A DNA stretch of 63,443 nt. It comes from Ferrovibrio sp. (GTDB lineage: Bacteria > Pseudomonadota > Alphaproteobacteria > Ferrovibrionales > Ferrovibrionaceae). The stretch spans positions 1-63,443 of the forward strand of contig NZ_JAHBYG010000022.1 in assembly GCF_019636075.1 (NCBI RefSeq), read 5' to 3'. A model generated the notes under the pieces. It was not told the DNA's origin. It did no database searches and saw only the letters and a list, made by a program, of their open reading frames with translations. Position numbers and translations under genes: made by a program. Shown here one piece after another: positions 32,309-44,199 of this stretch; position 1 is the stretch's first letter, and each line of letters opens with the position of its first letter.

Positions 32309-33831
32309 AGGACCAATTCCAAGAGATCATCCCCCCGGATGGTAAAGCCCAGGCGGGCGGGCCCCGGTCTGACGGCGCGAAGCAGCCGGCTGCAGAAAAA
32401 AATCGGAGCAATCGCGGCATAGCGTATTTCACTCGCCGCTTCATCATGCTGCTGATTCTGCTGGCTGCCGTATCTGTGCTGGCGGTTGCGGCGCATTTCA
32501 TCCTGCAGCATGGCGGCAAAACGGCCAGCCAATCCCATGGCGCCATGGTGCAGCGCGTGCAGTTGGAAAAGGATTTCCTGACCCTGCGCCTGGGTGTGGC
32601 GGAAACCCTGTCGGGCAGCGATATCGCACAGCGCAAGGATACGCCGCGTGATCTTGCCGTGTTGGCGGCGCGGCTGGGCGGATTGCAGGCGGCGGATATG
32701 CGCTCCGTGTCAGCTGGGCGGCCGGAGTTTGCGGCAGTGCTGGAGCGGCTGCAGGCAAAGCTTCGGGCCTGGGAAGATGCCGCAAAGCGTTTTGCCGATG
32801 GCGATGACGCAGCGGGCTACGACCTGCTGAAGGGCATGGATGCGGCGGCATCGGATTATGCCTTGTTGTTCGGCGAGACCGGCAAGGCGGCGGATGGTTA
32901 TGATTCTGCGCGGCCGGGCGCCGGCTATATCCTGTTGATCCTGGCGCTGGTGCTGGCTGTCGTCGTCGTGGGCGTAATGGCGCGCAAACTGCTGCGCAAA
33001 GCAGGCCAGGCCGATGCAGCGCAGGCAAACCTGGCGCAATTGGCGCGTGATCTCGAGGCTGCGCGCCGCCAGGCCGAGGCGGCAAACCGGGCCAAATCCA
33101 GCTTCCTTGCATCGATGAGCCATGAGTTGCGCACGCCTTTGAATGCCGTGATCGGATTTGCCGATATCATGCATCAGCGCCTGTTCGGCCCATTGGGCAA
33201 TCCGCGTTACGAGGAATATGTCGCGTCGATCCAGCAGAGCGGCCAACATCTGCTGAGCCTGATCAACGATATTCTCGACATGTCGCGCATCGAGGCAGGG
33301 CGCTTTGAATTGCATGAGGAACGGCTGGAAATCGATGATGTGGTGCGCGACTGCCTTGCCCTGGTGGATGTGCAGGCGCGCGGCAAGGGCGTAACAGTGC
33401 GGCGGGGCAAGCGGCATGACGGGGTGGAGCTTTGGGGCGATGATCGCGCGCTGCGGCAGATGTTGCTGAATCTGCTGTCCAACGGCGTAAAATTCACCAG
33501 CCAGGGCGGCGAGGTGAGTATTGAATACGGCACCAATCCCGATGGCTGGTTCGAGATCGTGGTGCGCGACAGCGGCATTGGCATGAACGAAACCGAAGTA
33601 AACCGTGCCTTCGAGCCCTTTGCGCGTTCAGGCAACCAGATGGTGCGCCAGCAATTCACCGGTACTGGGCTTGGCCTGCCGATCACCCGCCGGCTGATTG
33701 AATTGCATGGTGGCCGTATCCAGGTGGTGAGCCGGTTGGGCGAGGGCACGGGCGTGACCCTGCGTTTCCCACCCGAACGTGTTTCGAAGCTTGGCGATTT
33801 TGGCGCCATGCTGGGCAGCGGCAAGGTATGA
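32305..33831 (+). CDS. Membrane sensor histidine kinase (orphan)
   Basis: A 508-residue sensor kinase. It has a polar N-terminus, TM1 near residues 48-70, an extracytoplasmic helical sensor of about 140 residues without recognised domain, and TM2 near 211-231. A short coiled linker then leads to HisKA with SHELRTPLNAVIGFADI (phospho-acceptor about His273) and HATPase_c (LLNLLSNGVKF, GIGMNETEV, GTGLGLPITRRLIELHGG). No response regulator gene is adjacent, so its partner is elsewhere. It is followed within 2 bases by a lipoprotein hydrolase gene. Confidence 0.88.
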   Translation: MKDQFQEIIPPDGKAQAGGPRSDGAKQPAAEKNRSNRGIAYFTRRFIMLLILLAAVSVLAVAAHFILQHGGKTASQSHGAMVQRVQLEKDFLTLRLGVAETLSGSDIAQRKDTPRDLAVLAARLGGLQAADMRSVSAGRPEFAAVLERLQAKLRAWEDAAKRFADGDDAAGYDLLKGMDAAASDYALLFGETGKAADGYDSARPGAGYILLILALVLAVVVVGVMARKLLRKAGQADAAQANLAQLARDLEAARRQAEAANRAKSSFLASMSHELRTPLNAVIGFADIMHQRLFGPLGNPRYEEYVASIQQSGQHLLSLINDILDMSRIEAGRFELHEERLEIDDVVRDCLALVDVQARGKGVTVRRGKRHDGVELWGDDRALRQMLLNLLSNGVKFTSQGGEVSIEYGTNPDGWFEIVVRDSGIGMNETEVNRAFEPFARSGNQMVRQQFTGTGLGLPITRRLIELHGGRIQVVSRLGEGTGVTLRFPPERVSKLGDFGAMLGSGKV

Positions 33832-33832
33832 C

Positions 33833-34888
33833 ATGCCTTCTGTGAGTGGGGGCGTGAGTTGGGTGCGCCCGTATCTGCTGGCTTGCCTTCTGCTGCTGGC
33901 AGCCTGTGCGCCGCGTTTGCAGCCCAGCGGCGATTGGTCGGGCGCAGTTCATGCGCCGCCGGCATTGCTGGCAGCGGAATCCTGGCGGGCCGCGGATGGC
34001 CGTGTATTGCCGCTGCGGCGTTGGGCGCCTGAAATGCCGCCGCGCGCCGTGGTGATCGCATTGCATGGCTTCAACGATTACGGCAATGCCTTTGCCGATC
34101 CTGCCGTTTTCTGGGCGGCGCGGAACGGCATTATCACCTATGCACCGGATCAGCGCGGCTTCGGCGCCGCGCCTTTTACCGGGTTGTGGCCAGGTGCTGC
34201 CGTGTTGGCCGATGATCTGCTGCAATTGACGCAGTTGCTGCGGCAGCAGCATCCGGGCTTGCCGGTTTACTGGCTGGGCGAAAGCATGGGCGGCGCGGTG
34301 GCGCTGGCAGCCCTGAGACACCTGGATACTGCCAGCCGGCCAGACGGCGTGGCGCTTTCGGCGCCTGCGGTGTGGGGCAGGGCGAGCATGCCGCTGACGT
34401 ATCGCGTGGCACTCGGCCTGGTCAGTTACAGCACGCCATGGCTGACCCTGACCGGTCGCGGCCTGGGCATTCAGGCGTCCGACAATATCCCGATGCTGCG
34501 CCGCCTGGGCGCCGACCCCCTGGTGATCAAACGCACCCGGGCGGATGCCATCCACGGCTTGGTAGGTCTGATGGACATGGCTGCTGCCGCACCGGGCCGG
34601 CTGGGCAACACCCCGCCGCCTCTGCTGATATTATATGGCCTGCGCGACGAAGTGATTCCCAAGCCGCCGGTGGAGCGATTTGTGGCCGCATTGGATGGCC
34701 GCGCCCGGGTGGCGCTGTACGATACCGGCTGGCACATGCTGTTGCGCGATCTGCAGGCGGAAAAAGTCTGGCGCGATCTTGCGGTTTGGATGAATGATAC
34801 ATCCGCGGCGTTGCCATCGGGGGCCGAGACACGGCAGCGTCCGCTTTTTTCAAATGATGGCAAGATTGCAGTTGGGGGCAGGAAATGA
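33833..34888 (+). CDS. Lipoprotein alpha/beta hydrolase (monoacylglycerol-lipase-like)
   Basis: A 351-residue serine hydrolase with a lipoprotein signal (LLACLLLLAACA, lipobox LAAC), so it is probably membrane-anchored in the periplasm or outer membrane. The oxyanion motif ALHGFNDY and nucleophile elbow GESMG are present. Acid and base candidates are Asp in LYGLRDEV and His in DTGWHML. It resembles monoglyceride lipases/lysophospholipases. It starts 2 bases after the kinase stop and overlaps the HPP gene start (ATGA), indicating one operon. Confidence 0.85.
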   Translation: MPSVSGGVSWVRPYLLACLLLLAACAPRLQPSGDWSGAVHAPPALLAAESWRAADGRVLPLRRWAPEMPPRAVVIALHGFNDYGNAFADPAVFWAARNGIITYAPDQRGFGAAPFTGLWPGAAVLADDLLQLTQLLRQQHPGLPVYWLGESMGGAVALAALRHLDTASRPDGVALSAPAVWGRASMPLTYRVALGLVSYSTPWLTLTGRGLGIQASDNIPMLRRLGADPLVIKRTRADAIHGLVGLMDMAAAAPGRLGNTPPPLLILYGLRDEVIPKPPVERFVAALDGRARVALYDTGWHMLLRDLQAEKVWRDLAVWMNDTSAALPSGAETRQRPLFSNDGKIAVGGRK

Positions 34889-35352
34889 ACAGAACAGCGG
34901 TTCTGGATGGCGTATGGATTCTGCTCGGCATCGTGCCCACGCTGGCCCTGATCCTCACCCTTATCGATGCAGCCCATGGCTTGGCGCTCACCTCCATCGG
35001 TAGTGCGGCGATCCTTACCTTCTGTTATCCGCAGCATGAAGGCGCGCGCCCGCTGCCGATGCTGGCGGCGCATCTGCTGGGGGCTGTAATCGGGCTGGTG
35101 CTGCTGCAAAGCTGGGGCAGCGATGCCTGGAGCATGGGGGCCGGTGTGGCGTTGCTGGCGGCGGCGATGAAACTTGGGCGTTTCATGCATCCGCCGGCCG
35201 GCGCCAATCCGCTGATCGTGCTGAACATCAAGGCGGGCTGGCTTTTTCTGCTCGATCCGCTGCTTTATGCCCTGGCGATCTTGATGATCTGCTTGTTTGT
35301 GTGGAGCCGGCTGAAGCCCGGCGGGCCGCGATGGCCAGAGCGGTTGATTTAG
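34885..35352 (+). CDS. HPP-family membrane protein
   Basis: A 155-residue protein with four to five membrane helices and the family motif HPPAGANPLIV. Members are integral membrane proteins; cyanobacterial and plant relatives are linked to nitrite transport, while bacterial roles are mostly unknown. ATG 34885 overlaps the hydrolase stop. It is the last gene of the kinase-hydrolase-HPP unit. Confidence 0.85.
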   Translation: MNRTAVLDGVWILLGIVPTLALILTLIDAAHGLALTSIGSAAILTFCYPQHEGARPLPMLAAHLLGAVIGLVLLQSWGSDAWSMGAGVALLAAAMKLGRFMHPPAGANPLIVLNIKAGWLFLLDPLLYALAILMICLFVWSRLKPGGPRWPERLI

Positions 35353-35355
35353 CGA

Positions 35356-35664
35356 TCAGGCCGAGATGAACAATGTGGCCATGTCGGTGGGCGAGCGGCG
35401 GCGGCCATTGCCGAAGCCATCATAGGTGATCGGCGCATTGTAGAAACTGCTTTGCCCTACCTGGCTATCGGCGGCCTCGGTGCTTTGCTGGCTGGCGATC
35501 GTGGCGCTTGCCTGCAGCAAATCCTGCAGACCGATTTCCGCGCCGGCCGGTGCTTCGCCCACAATCCGCTCGAAGCTGGACATGGCACGCGGGGATACCG
35601 GCGCGGCAAGCGTGGCGCGCTCGGCCGCCAGGGGCGGGATGATTGCGGAAATGCTGTTGACCAT
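35356..35664 (-). CDS. Small protein of unknown function with CtrA-like promoter
   Basis: About 102 residues (MVNSISAIIPPLAAERATLA...) with no recognised domain; Ser/Ala/Gln-rich with an acidic middle. Start ATG 35664 is favoured because a TATAGT -10 (plus-strand 35671-35676) sits so close that the mRNA would be nearly leaderless; ATG 35688 would lie upstream of that element. A CtrA-like site lies further upstream, which would suit a flagellar or cell-cycle protein (inference). Confidence 0.5.
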   Translation of the reverse strand: MVNSISAIIPPLAAERATLAAPVSPRAMSSFERIVGEAPAGAEIGLQDLLQASATIASQQSTEAADSQVGQSSFYNAPITYDGFGNGRRRSPTDMATLFISA

Positions 35665-35670
35665 GCCGGC

Positions 35671-35722
35671 ACTATAGCGGCCGGCCAACGGCTTTTGAAG
35701 ATTATGGTTAGCGTAAGGTTAA
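35671..35722 (-). promoter_or_regulatory. CtrA-like box and promoter upstream of the small unknown gene
   Basis: On the minus strand TTAACCTTACGCTAA (plus 35722-35708) matches the CtrA consensus TTAA-N7-TTAA with one mismatch and includes TTAACC. It is followed 8 bases later by TTCAAA (plus 35699-35694), a 17-base spacer and TATAGT (plus 35676-35671). Confidence 0.45.
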
Positions 35723-35733
35723 TGCAGCGCGGA

Positions 35734-36363
35734 TTAACGGCTGATCTGCTTTTTCATGGCATCCAGCAGGGCCTGCACGCGACCGCCGTTATTCTGGATC
35801 ACCGACTCGAATTGCTGGCGCTGGGTGAAGGCCATGCTCACGCCTTCCACCACCACATCGGTGAGCTTGAGCTGGCCAGCCTTGTCCACCAGCTTCCATT
35901 CCACCCGGATCGGCGGGCCGCTAGGGCGCAGAATCTGTGAGGAGACCAGTTGGGCGCCCTCGATTTCGCGGGTGCCGTCCTGAACCGAGAGGCTTTCGCC
36001 GTTATATTGCGCCAGCAATGCCGAATACACTTTCACCAGATAATCCTGGAAAAGCGCGTAATATTCCTTTTGCTGCGCCTCATTCATGCTGCGGCTATAG
36101 CGGCCCAGACAAAACCGACCGACGGCCTCCAGATCCAGGTGATCGACGAGCAGCTTGCGCATCACGGCTTCGCGCTTGGTCTGGTCGAGCGAACGATCCC
36201 CCAGGGCCTGCAAGGTATCGGTGCCCACCTCGCGCACGAAGGCATCGGCGCTGACGGCATGGACCGGCGAGGACAACACGGCCGTGGCCAGCATGAGCAG
36301 TCCCGCCGTAGCGGAAAGCCAGGCGGCGAAGCGGGGAGCGGTAACGGAGATGATTCGGCGCAT
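35734..36363 (-). CDS. MlaC/Ttg2D-family periplasmic lipid-binding protein
   Basis: A 209-residue protein with a cleavable signal (AAWLSATAGLLMLATAVLSSPVHA) and the MlaC fold blocks FCLGRYSRSMNEAQQKEYYALFQDYLVKVYSALL and IRVEWKLVD...GVSMAFTQRQQFESVIQNNGG. MlaC shuttles phospholipids between the outer-membrane lipoprotein MlaA and the MlaFEDB transporter, maintaining membrane asymmetry. No other mla gene is adjacent, and hopanoid-associated HpnM is a related alternative. The gene stands alone on the minus strand. Confidence 0.84.
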   Translation of the reverse strand: MRRIISVTAPRFAAWLSATAGLLMLATAVLSSPVHAVSADAFVREVGTDTLQALGDRSLDQTKREAVMRKLLVDHLDLEAVGRFCLGRYSRSMNEAQQKEYYALFQDYLVKVYSALLAQYNGESLSVQDGTREIEGAQLVSSQILRPSGPPIRVEWKLVDKAGQLKLTDVVVEGVSMAFTQRQQFESVIQNNGGRVQALLDAMKKQISR

Positions 36364-36546
36364 GAAGGCTAAAGTCCCATCTTAAAAGGCATTTTGGGCC
36401 GATTGGGGGCCAAGGTGGGCTAGGGCAGGTTCGCTGATACCCGGTTATAAAACGGCAGCAGGGAATACCCAAGGCCGTCGAGATGGCTTTTTCGTGACCG
36501 CAGCGACAATTACGTCGTCAGAAGGCGCTAAAGCTCTATACAATTA

Positions 36547-36566
36547 TATAAACATATGTTTATGTA
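36547..36566 (+). promoter_or_regulatory. Palindromic operator upstream of the ArsR-methyltransferase gene
   Basis: ATAAACATATGTTTAT (36548-36563) is a perfect 16-bp palindrome, with further symmetric positions outside it. It lies 10 bases before the start codon and probably overlaps the promoter. It is the likely binding site of the encoded ArsR-type regulator, and its AT-rich ATAAA-TTTAT form resembles SahR operators. Confidence 0.6.
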
Positions 36567-36572
36567 TAGCGC

Positions 36573-37595
36573 ATGAATGCCAATGTGAGCCTGAACCTGG
36601 ATACCCTGATGGCTGCCTTGCGGGCGGCTGCCGAGCCCACCCGGCTGCGGCTGCTAGCGCTTTGTGCGCAGGCCGAACTCACGGTTACGGAACTGACACA
36701 GATTCTCGGTCAGAGCCAGCCTCGGGTTTCACGGCATCTGAAGCTGCTTTGCGAGGCGGGCCTTCTCGAACGCGTGCCAGAGGGCACCTGGGCTTTCTAT
36801 CGGGTAGGCGAGCGGCTATCTGGCGCGACTTTGGTGCGCGCGCTGACCGCCTTGCTGCCGCCCAATGACGCCACCTTGGGCCGCGATGCCGAACGGCTGC
36901 AAGCAGTGAAGCGTGCGCGCGCCGAAGCGGCCGAGGCCTATTTCCGTGAGAATGCCGATCGCTGGTCGGAAATCCGCTCGCTCTATGTAGACGAAGCCCA
37001 GGTGGAATCTGCGTTGGCCAAGCTGCTGGCCGAAACCCCAGTAGCCGATCTGCTGGATATCGGCACCGGCACCGGGCGGCTGTTGGAAATCTTTGCCCCG
37101 ACCTACAAGCAGGGCCTGGGCGTGGATCTCAGCCGCGAGATGCTAGCCGTTGCGCGCGCCAATCTGGAACGCGCCGGCATCCGCAATGCCCAAGTGCGCC
37201 AGGCCGATATGTATAACCTGCCGCTGCCGGCCCAGAGCTTTGATGCCGCGATCATCTATCAGGTGCTGCATTTCGCCGACGATCCGCAGGCTGCGATCAC
37301 CGAGGCCGCCCGCGTGCTGCGCCCGGGCGGCCAGTTGCTGGTGGTGGATTTCGCGCCCCATGATCTGGAATTCCTGCGCAAGGATCACGCCCATCGCCGC
37401 CTGGGCTTTGCCGATGCCGAGGTGCGGCAATGGTGCCTCGCGGCCGATCTGGATTCTGCGCCGCCTGTGGTGCTGCCGGGTCAGCCCTTGACCGTGCATG
37501 TATGGCGGGCCTGCAAGCGCGCTGGCGCAGTTGCTTCGCCTGCCGCATCCGCAACACCCTCTTCAACACCACAGAAGCGCCGGAGCGCCGCATGA
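36573..37595 (+). CDS. ArsR-family regulator fused to an AdoMet methyltransferase (SahR-like)
   Basis: A 340-residue fusion. Residues about 10-90 form an ArsR winged helix (EPTRLRLLALC; ELTQILGQSQPRVSRHLKLL). Residues about 130-310 form a class I methyltransferase domain (LLDIGTGTGRLLEIF; QADMYNLPLPAQSFDAAI; EAARVLRPGGQLLVVDF). The C-terminus is a Ser/Pro/Ala-rich tail. In alphaproteobacteria such fusions sit before metF/metH and are proposed SAH-responsive regulators of the methionine cycle. The arsenic-type Cys motif is absent. ATGA overlap with metF indicates translational coupling, and a palindrome overlies the promoter. Confidence 0.86.
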   Translation: MNANVSLNLDTLMAALRAAAEPTRLRLLALCAQAELTVTELTQILGQSQPRVSRHLKLLCEAGLLERVPEGTWAFYRVGERLSGATLVRALTALLPPNDATLGRDAERLQAVKRARAEAAEAYFRENADRWSEIRSLYVDEAQVESALAKLLAETPVADLLDIGTGTGRLLEIFAPTYKQGLGVDLSREMLAVARANLERAGIRNAQVRQADMYNLPLPAQSFDAAIIYQVLHFADDPQAAITEAARVLRPGGQLLVVDFAPHDLEFLRKDHAHRRLGFADAEVRQWCLAADLDSAPPVVLPGQPLTVHVWRACKRAGAVASPAASATPSSTPQKRRSAA

Positions 37596-38521
37596 CCTAT
37601 CTCGATCCCGCCGCCCCTGCCGAGCATGCCTTTGCCGCGCGCCGCAACGGCCCGTTGAAAGTATCGTTCGAGTTCTTTCCGCCCAAGACGGCGGAGATGG
37701 AAGAAAGCCTGTGGCGCAGCGTGCTGCGGCTGGCGCCGTTGCAGCCGCGCTTCGTTTCGGTGACGTATGGCGCCGGCGGTTCAACCCGCGAGCGGACCCA
37801 TGCCACCGTGGCCCGTATCGCGCGTGAAACCGGCCTCAGCCCAGCGGCGCACCTCACCTGCGTGGGTGCCAGCAAGGCCGAGGTGGATGATGTGGCGCGG
37901 CAATATCTCGCGGCCGGCATCAACCATATCGTGGCGCTGCGCGGCGATCCGCCGGAAGGCAGCAAGGGCTTTGCCGCCCATGCGCAAGGCTATGCCAATT
38001 CCACCGAGCTGGTGGCAGGCCTGAAGCGCATCGCGGATTTCGAGATCAGCGTGGGCTGTTATCCCGAGGGCCATCCCGACAGCACTTCGCCGCGCCAGGA
38101 ACTGGAGCATCTCAAGCGCAAGGTGGATGCCGGTGCCACACGCGCCATCTCGCAATATTTCTTCGACCCCGACACCTTCCTGCGCTTTCTCGATCGTGCG
38201 CGGTCTGCCGGAATCACCGTGCCGATCGTGCCGGGCATTCTGCCGGTAACGAATTTCCGCCAGGTGGTGCGTTTTTCGGCTGCGTGCGGCGCCAGCGTGC
38301 CGGTCTGGCTGGCCGATATGTTCGATGGTCTTGACGAGGATGCCGAAACCCGCCGCATGGTGGCTGCGCATGTGGCCGCCGAGCAATGCCGCCGTCTGCA
38401 GGCTGCTGGCATCGACGAATTCCATTTCTATACGCTGAACCGTGCTGACCTGACCTATGCCATCTGCCATGTGCTGGGCGTGCGGCCGGCGCCCGGCGTG
38501 GCTGCGCAGGCGGGGTCTTGA
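37592..38521 (+). CDS. metF: 5,10-methylenetetrahydrofolate reductase
   Basis: Flavoenzyme that makes 5-methyl-THF for methionine synthase. A 309-residue TIM barrel with SFEFFPPKT near the N-terminus, [17 protein letters not shown] (substrate/FAD region), [25 protein letters not shown] and the quaternary/active-site [14 protein letters not shown]. Start ATG 37592 has GGAG (37582-37585) and overlaps the upstream stop. Its stop overlaps the TTG start of metH1, so the genes form a tight operon. Confidence 0.95.
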   Translation: MTYLDPAAPAEHAFAARRNGPLKVSFEFFPPKTAEMEESLWRSVLRLAPLQPRFVSVTYGAGGSTRERTHATVARIARETGLSPAAHLTCVGASKAEVDDVARQYLAAGINHIVALRGDPPEGSKGFAAHAQGYANSTELVAGLKRIADFEISVGCYPEGHPDSTSPRQELEHLKRKVDAGATRAISQYFFDPDTFLRFLDRARSAGITVPIVPGILPVTNFRQVVRFSAACGASVPVWLADMFDGLDEDAETRRMVAAHVAAEQCRRLQAAGIDEFHFYTLNRADLTYAICHVLGVRPAPGVAAQAGS

Positions 38522-39630
38522 TCGTGTTCGAGAATTTGAAAGCCGAGCTTGCCGCAGGCCGTGCTGAGCGTGACAAGCGTCGCGCGCTGCTGAATGCCGC
38601 TGCCGCCGATCATATCATGGTGCTGGATGGCGCCATGGGTACCATGCTGCAGCGACGCAAGCTGAACGAGCAGGATTATCGCGGCGAGCGTTTCAAGGGT
38701 GCCAACAGCGACCTGAAGGGCAACCACGATCTGCTCAACATCACGCGGCCCGATGTGATCCTGTCGGTGCACAAGGAATATCTCGATGCCGGTGCCGACA
38801 TCATCGAGACCAATACGTTTTCCGGCACCTGGATCAGCCAGGCCGATTATCATCTGGAAGCGGCGGTGGACGATATCAACTACCAGGGTGCCAAATTGGC
38901 TCGCCAGGCAGCGGATGAGTATACCGCGCTGGATCCGGCCAAGCCGCGTTTCGTGGCCGGCGCCATCGGCCCCACCAACCGCACGGCCTCCCTGTCGCCC
39001 GATGTGAATCAGCCGGATTTTCGCAATATCAACTTCGATGAGTTGCGCGAGGCCTATAAGCAGCAGGCGCGCGGCCTGGTGGCTGGCGGCGCCGATCTGC
39101 TGCTGGTGGAAACGATCTTCGATACGCTGAATGCCAAGGCGGCGGTGTTTGCGCTGTATGAATTGTTCGACGAATTGGATGAAAGCTGGCCGATCATGAT
39201 ATCGGGCACCATCACCGATCTGTCGGGCCGCACGCTTTCAGGCCAGACCACGGAAGCCTTCTGGAACAGCCTGCGCCATGCCAAGCCGTTTTCGGTGGGG
39301 CTGAATTGCGCCTTCGGCGCGCAGCAGATGCGGCCTTATGTGGCCGAATTGTCGCGTGTGGCCGATGTGAAGGTGAGCGCCTATCCCAATGCCGGCCTGC
39401 CTAATCAATTCGGCGAATACGATGAACCGCCGGAACAGACCGCGGCGCATTTACGTGAATGGGCCGAGCATGGCCTGGTGAATATCGTCGGCGGTTGCTG
39501 CGGCACCACGCCGGACCATATCCGCGCCATCGCCGAAAGCGTGCGCGGCATGAAGCCGCGCCATCCGCCGCAAGTGCCGCGTCAGCTCCGTCTTTCGGGC
39601 CTCGAGCCCTTTGCCATACCAGCCGCGTGA
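38518..39630 (+). CDS. metH: Methionine synthase, homocysteine-binding module (split MetH, part 1)
   Basis: A 370-residue homocysteine S-methyltransferase barrel corresponding to the first module of MetH. It has [12 protein letters not shown] at the head and zinc-binding cysteines in [10 protein letters not shown] and [12 protein letters not shown]. It uses methylcobalamin held by the second polypeptide (39641-42343) to methylate homocysteine. The start is TTG 38518 (overlapping the metF stop) or GTG 38524. A MetH split between modules 1 and 2 is typical of many alphaproteobacteria and is not a frameshift: the two parts are in different frames, with stop and new start separated by 10 bases and extra N-terminal residues. 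Confidence 0.92.
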   Translation: MIVFENLKAELAAGRAERDKRRALLNAAAADHIMVLDGAMGTMLQRRKLNEQDYRGERFKGANSDLKGNHDLLNITRPDVILSVHKEYLDAGADIIETNTFSGTWISQADYHLEAAVDDINYQGAKLARQAADEYTALDPAKPRFVAGAIGPTNRTASLSPDVNQPDFRNINFDELREAYKQQARGLVAGGADLLLVETIFDTLNAKAAVFALYELFDELDESWPIMISGTITDLSGRTLSGQTTEAFWNSLRHAKPFSVGLNCAFGAQQMRPYVAELSRVADVKVSAYPNAGLPNQFGEYDEPPEQTAAHLREWAEHGLVNIVGGCCGTTPDHIRAIAESVRGMKPRHPPQVPRQLRLSGLEPFAIPAA

Positions 39631-39640
39631 GTTCAGCATC

Positions 39641-42343
<2,703 letters not shown>

Positions 42344-42347
42344 CCTA

Positions 42348-43226
42348 TCAATCCTTGGGCCAGCGGCGATGCACCCAGAACCAATGGTCTGGGCGCTCGC
42401 GGATCCAGCCTTCCAGCACAGTGTTGATGTGTTTTAGAACGGCAAGCACATCGGCATCGCGGTCGCCGCTGGCTGGCAGATGCAGCGGTTCCGACACTTC
42501 GATGCGGAACCGCCCGCCATCCAGACGAATCACGCGCACCGGGATTACCGGGCATTGCATGCGCAGGGCCAATTCGGCGATCGCCGGTGCGGTCATCGCA
42601 TCATGGCCGAAGAAGGGCACCGGAATGCCGGTATTCTGCTTCTGATCCACCAGCATGCCGAGCGATTGATTGGCATGCAACGCCTGCAACAGGGCGCGAG
42701 CGGCACGCACACCCTTGGGCACATGCTTCACACCGGTGGGGGCGCGCAGGCTTTGCAGCAAATCCTCGGTCAGCGGGTTGTTGGCGGCGCGATAAACCAG
42801 CACCATCGGCAGATCGAGATGCTTTGCGGCATGGCTGATCAATTCCCAATTGCCATAATGGCCGGAAAAGAAGATGCCCGGCTTGCCGCTTGCCAGCAGG
42901 GGCTGCAGGTTTTCGGCTCCGGAGAGTTCGATCTGTTTGCCGATGGCGAAATCACCCAGATGGGCATATTCCGCCAGCACGCGACCGAGATTATCCCACA
43001 TGCCCAGCAGTGTGGCTTTGCGCGCAGCTTCGTCGAGTTTCGGCAGGGCACGCCGCAACTGCTTTTCCGCCGTGCGATGCACCGGCAGCCCGGGGCCCAG
43101 CTTGCGGCCCAGCCAGCCGCCGAAAGCGGAGGCGGTTTTCAGCGGTAACAGACTGAACAATCCCAGTGCGACCCGCGCGCCCCAATAGGCAACATATTCA
43201 TGCGGTTCGGCGCGCAATTTAAACAT
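42348..43226 (-). CDS. LpxL/HtrB-family lipid A acyltransferase
   Basis: A 292-residue inner-membrane acyltransferase that adds a secondary acyl chain to lipid A or its precursor. The catalytic HX4E motif is HYGNWE, preceded by GIFFSG; VDQKQNTGIPVPFFG is also family-typical. One N-terminal hydrophobic segment anchors it. Start ATG 43226 overlaps the lpxK 3' end by 8 bases; the longer upstream frame is the antisense reading of lpxK. It is the last gene of the msbA-DUF374-lpxK-lpxL operon. Confidence 0.88.
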   Translation of the reverse strand: MFKLRAEPHEYVAYWGARVALGLFSLLPLKTASAFGGWLGRKLGPGLPVHRTAEKQLRRALPKLDEAARKATLLGMWDNLGRVLAEYAHLGDFAIGKQIELSGAENLQPLLASGKPGIFFSGHYGNWELISHAAKHLDLPMVLVYRAANNPLTEDLLQSLRAPTGVKHVPKGVRAARALLQALHANQSLGMLVDQKQNTGIPVPFFGHDAMTAPAIAELALRMQCPVIPVRVIRLDGGRFRIEVSEPLHLPASGDRDADVLAVLKHINTVLEGWIRERPDHWFWVHRRWPKD

Positions 43227-44199
43227 GTTGCAAACGCTCGCGCAGAAAGGCCAGCAGGCCGGCCTCGTCGTCGAAATCCAGATCCACCCGCAGGCAGCGC
43301 ACCATGGCACGTGCTTCGAGCGGAAATCGCATCAAATCCTTTGCCGTGGTAACCGGCATGGCATTCAGCCGATGGGCCTCTTCCACCAGCCGCATGATGC
43401 GGTCGGGGGTATAGGCGGCGTGATCGGCGAAGGCCTGCATCTCCACCACATCGGCGCCGGTATCGATCACGCTCTGGAAAAATTTTTCCGGCCGACCGAT
43501 CCCCGCGAAGGCCAGCATGCGTTGGCCCTTGAAAGCCGCTACATCCTCGGGGTCTGGCCGTAACCGGGCTTGAAATACCGGCAGCGTACCGAAGCGTTTC
43601 GGCGCGACCGTATCTTGTCCGATACGGATCACGGCATGGCTGCGTGCCAGGCCGTCTTCTATGCTTTCGCGCAGCGGGCCGGCGGGCAGCAGGCGGCCAT
43701 TGCCGAAGCCATAGCCGGCATCCACCACCAGCAGGTTCAGCCTGCGGGCCAGCGCATGGGTTTGGTGCGCATCATCGGCGATGATCAGGTCATGCCCAGC
43801 CTGTTTGGCCAGCAGCGCGGCTGCCGGGCGGTCGCGGCCGATCCAGGTGGGCGCCGTGGCCGCCAGCAGCAACGGTTCGTCGCCTACATCGCTGGCTGTG
43901 TGTTTGCTGGCATCCACTTGCAGCGGGCCGGTTTGCGAGCCGCCATAGCCACGGCTGACAAAGGCCGGATTGCGGCCCAGCTTGCGCAGCAGCAAGGCCA
44001 GTGCCAGGGCGGTTGGGGTTTTGCCCGCGCCGCCGGCCACCAGATTGCCCACCGAGATCACCGGTATCCCGATATCGACAGGCCGTGCGTTGCGACGGCG
44101 ATGGCTTTGCGCGGCGCCATACAGCCAGGCCAGCGGTGCCAGCAAGGCTGGCAGGGCCGATTGGCTGCCGGCGGCCCAGAAGTCAGGCGCGCGCGGCAT
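43219..44199 (-). CDS. lpxK: Tetraacyldisaccharide 4'-kinase
   Basis: Phosphorylates lipid A disaccharide at the 4' position at the inner membrane. A 326-residue protein with Walker A GNLVAGGAGKTPTALAL, followed by FVSRGYGG, DDAHQTHALARRLNLLVVDA and the LpxK-specific AFAGIGRPEKFF. Walker A immediately preceded by VISVGN is family-diagnostic. Start ATG 44199 was chosen because the MPRAPDFW start precedes the conserved membrane-proximal segment; it overlaps the DUF374 3' end by 17 bases. Confidence 0.93.
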   Translation of the reverse strand: MPRAPDFWAAGSQSALPALLAPLAWLYGAAQSHRRRNARPVDIGIPVISVGNLVAGGAGKTPTALALALLLRKLGRNPAFVSRGYGGSQTGPLQVDASKHTASDVGDEPLLLAATAPTWIGRDRPAAALLAKQAGHDLIIADDAHQTHALARRLNLLVVDAGYGFGNGRLLPAGPLRESIEDGLARSHAVIRIGQDTVAPKRFGTLPVFQARLRPDPEDVAAFKGQRMLAFAGIGRPEKFFQSVIDTGADVVEMQAFADHAAYTPDRIMRLVEEAHRLNAMPVTTAKDLMRFPLEARAMVRCLRVDLDFDDEAGLLAFLRERLQHV

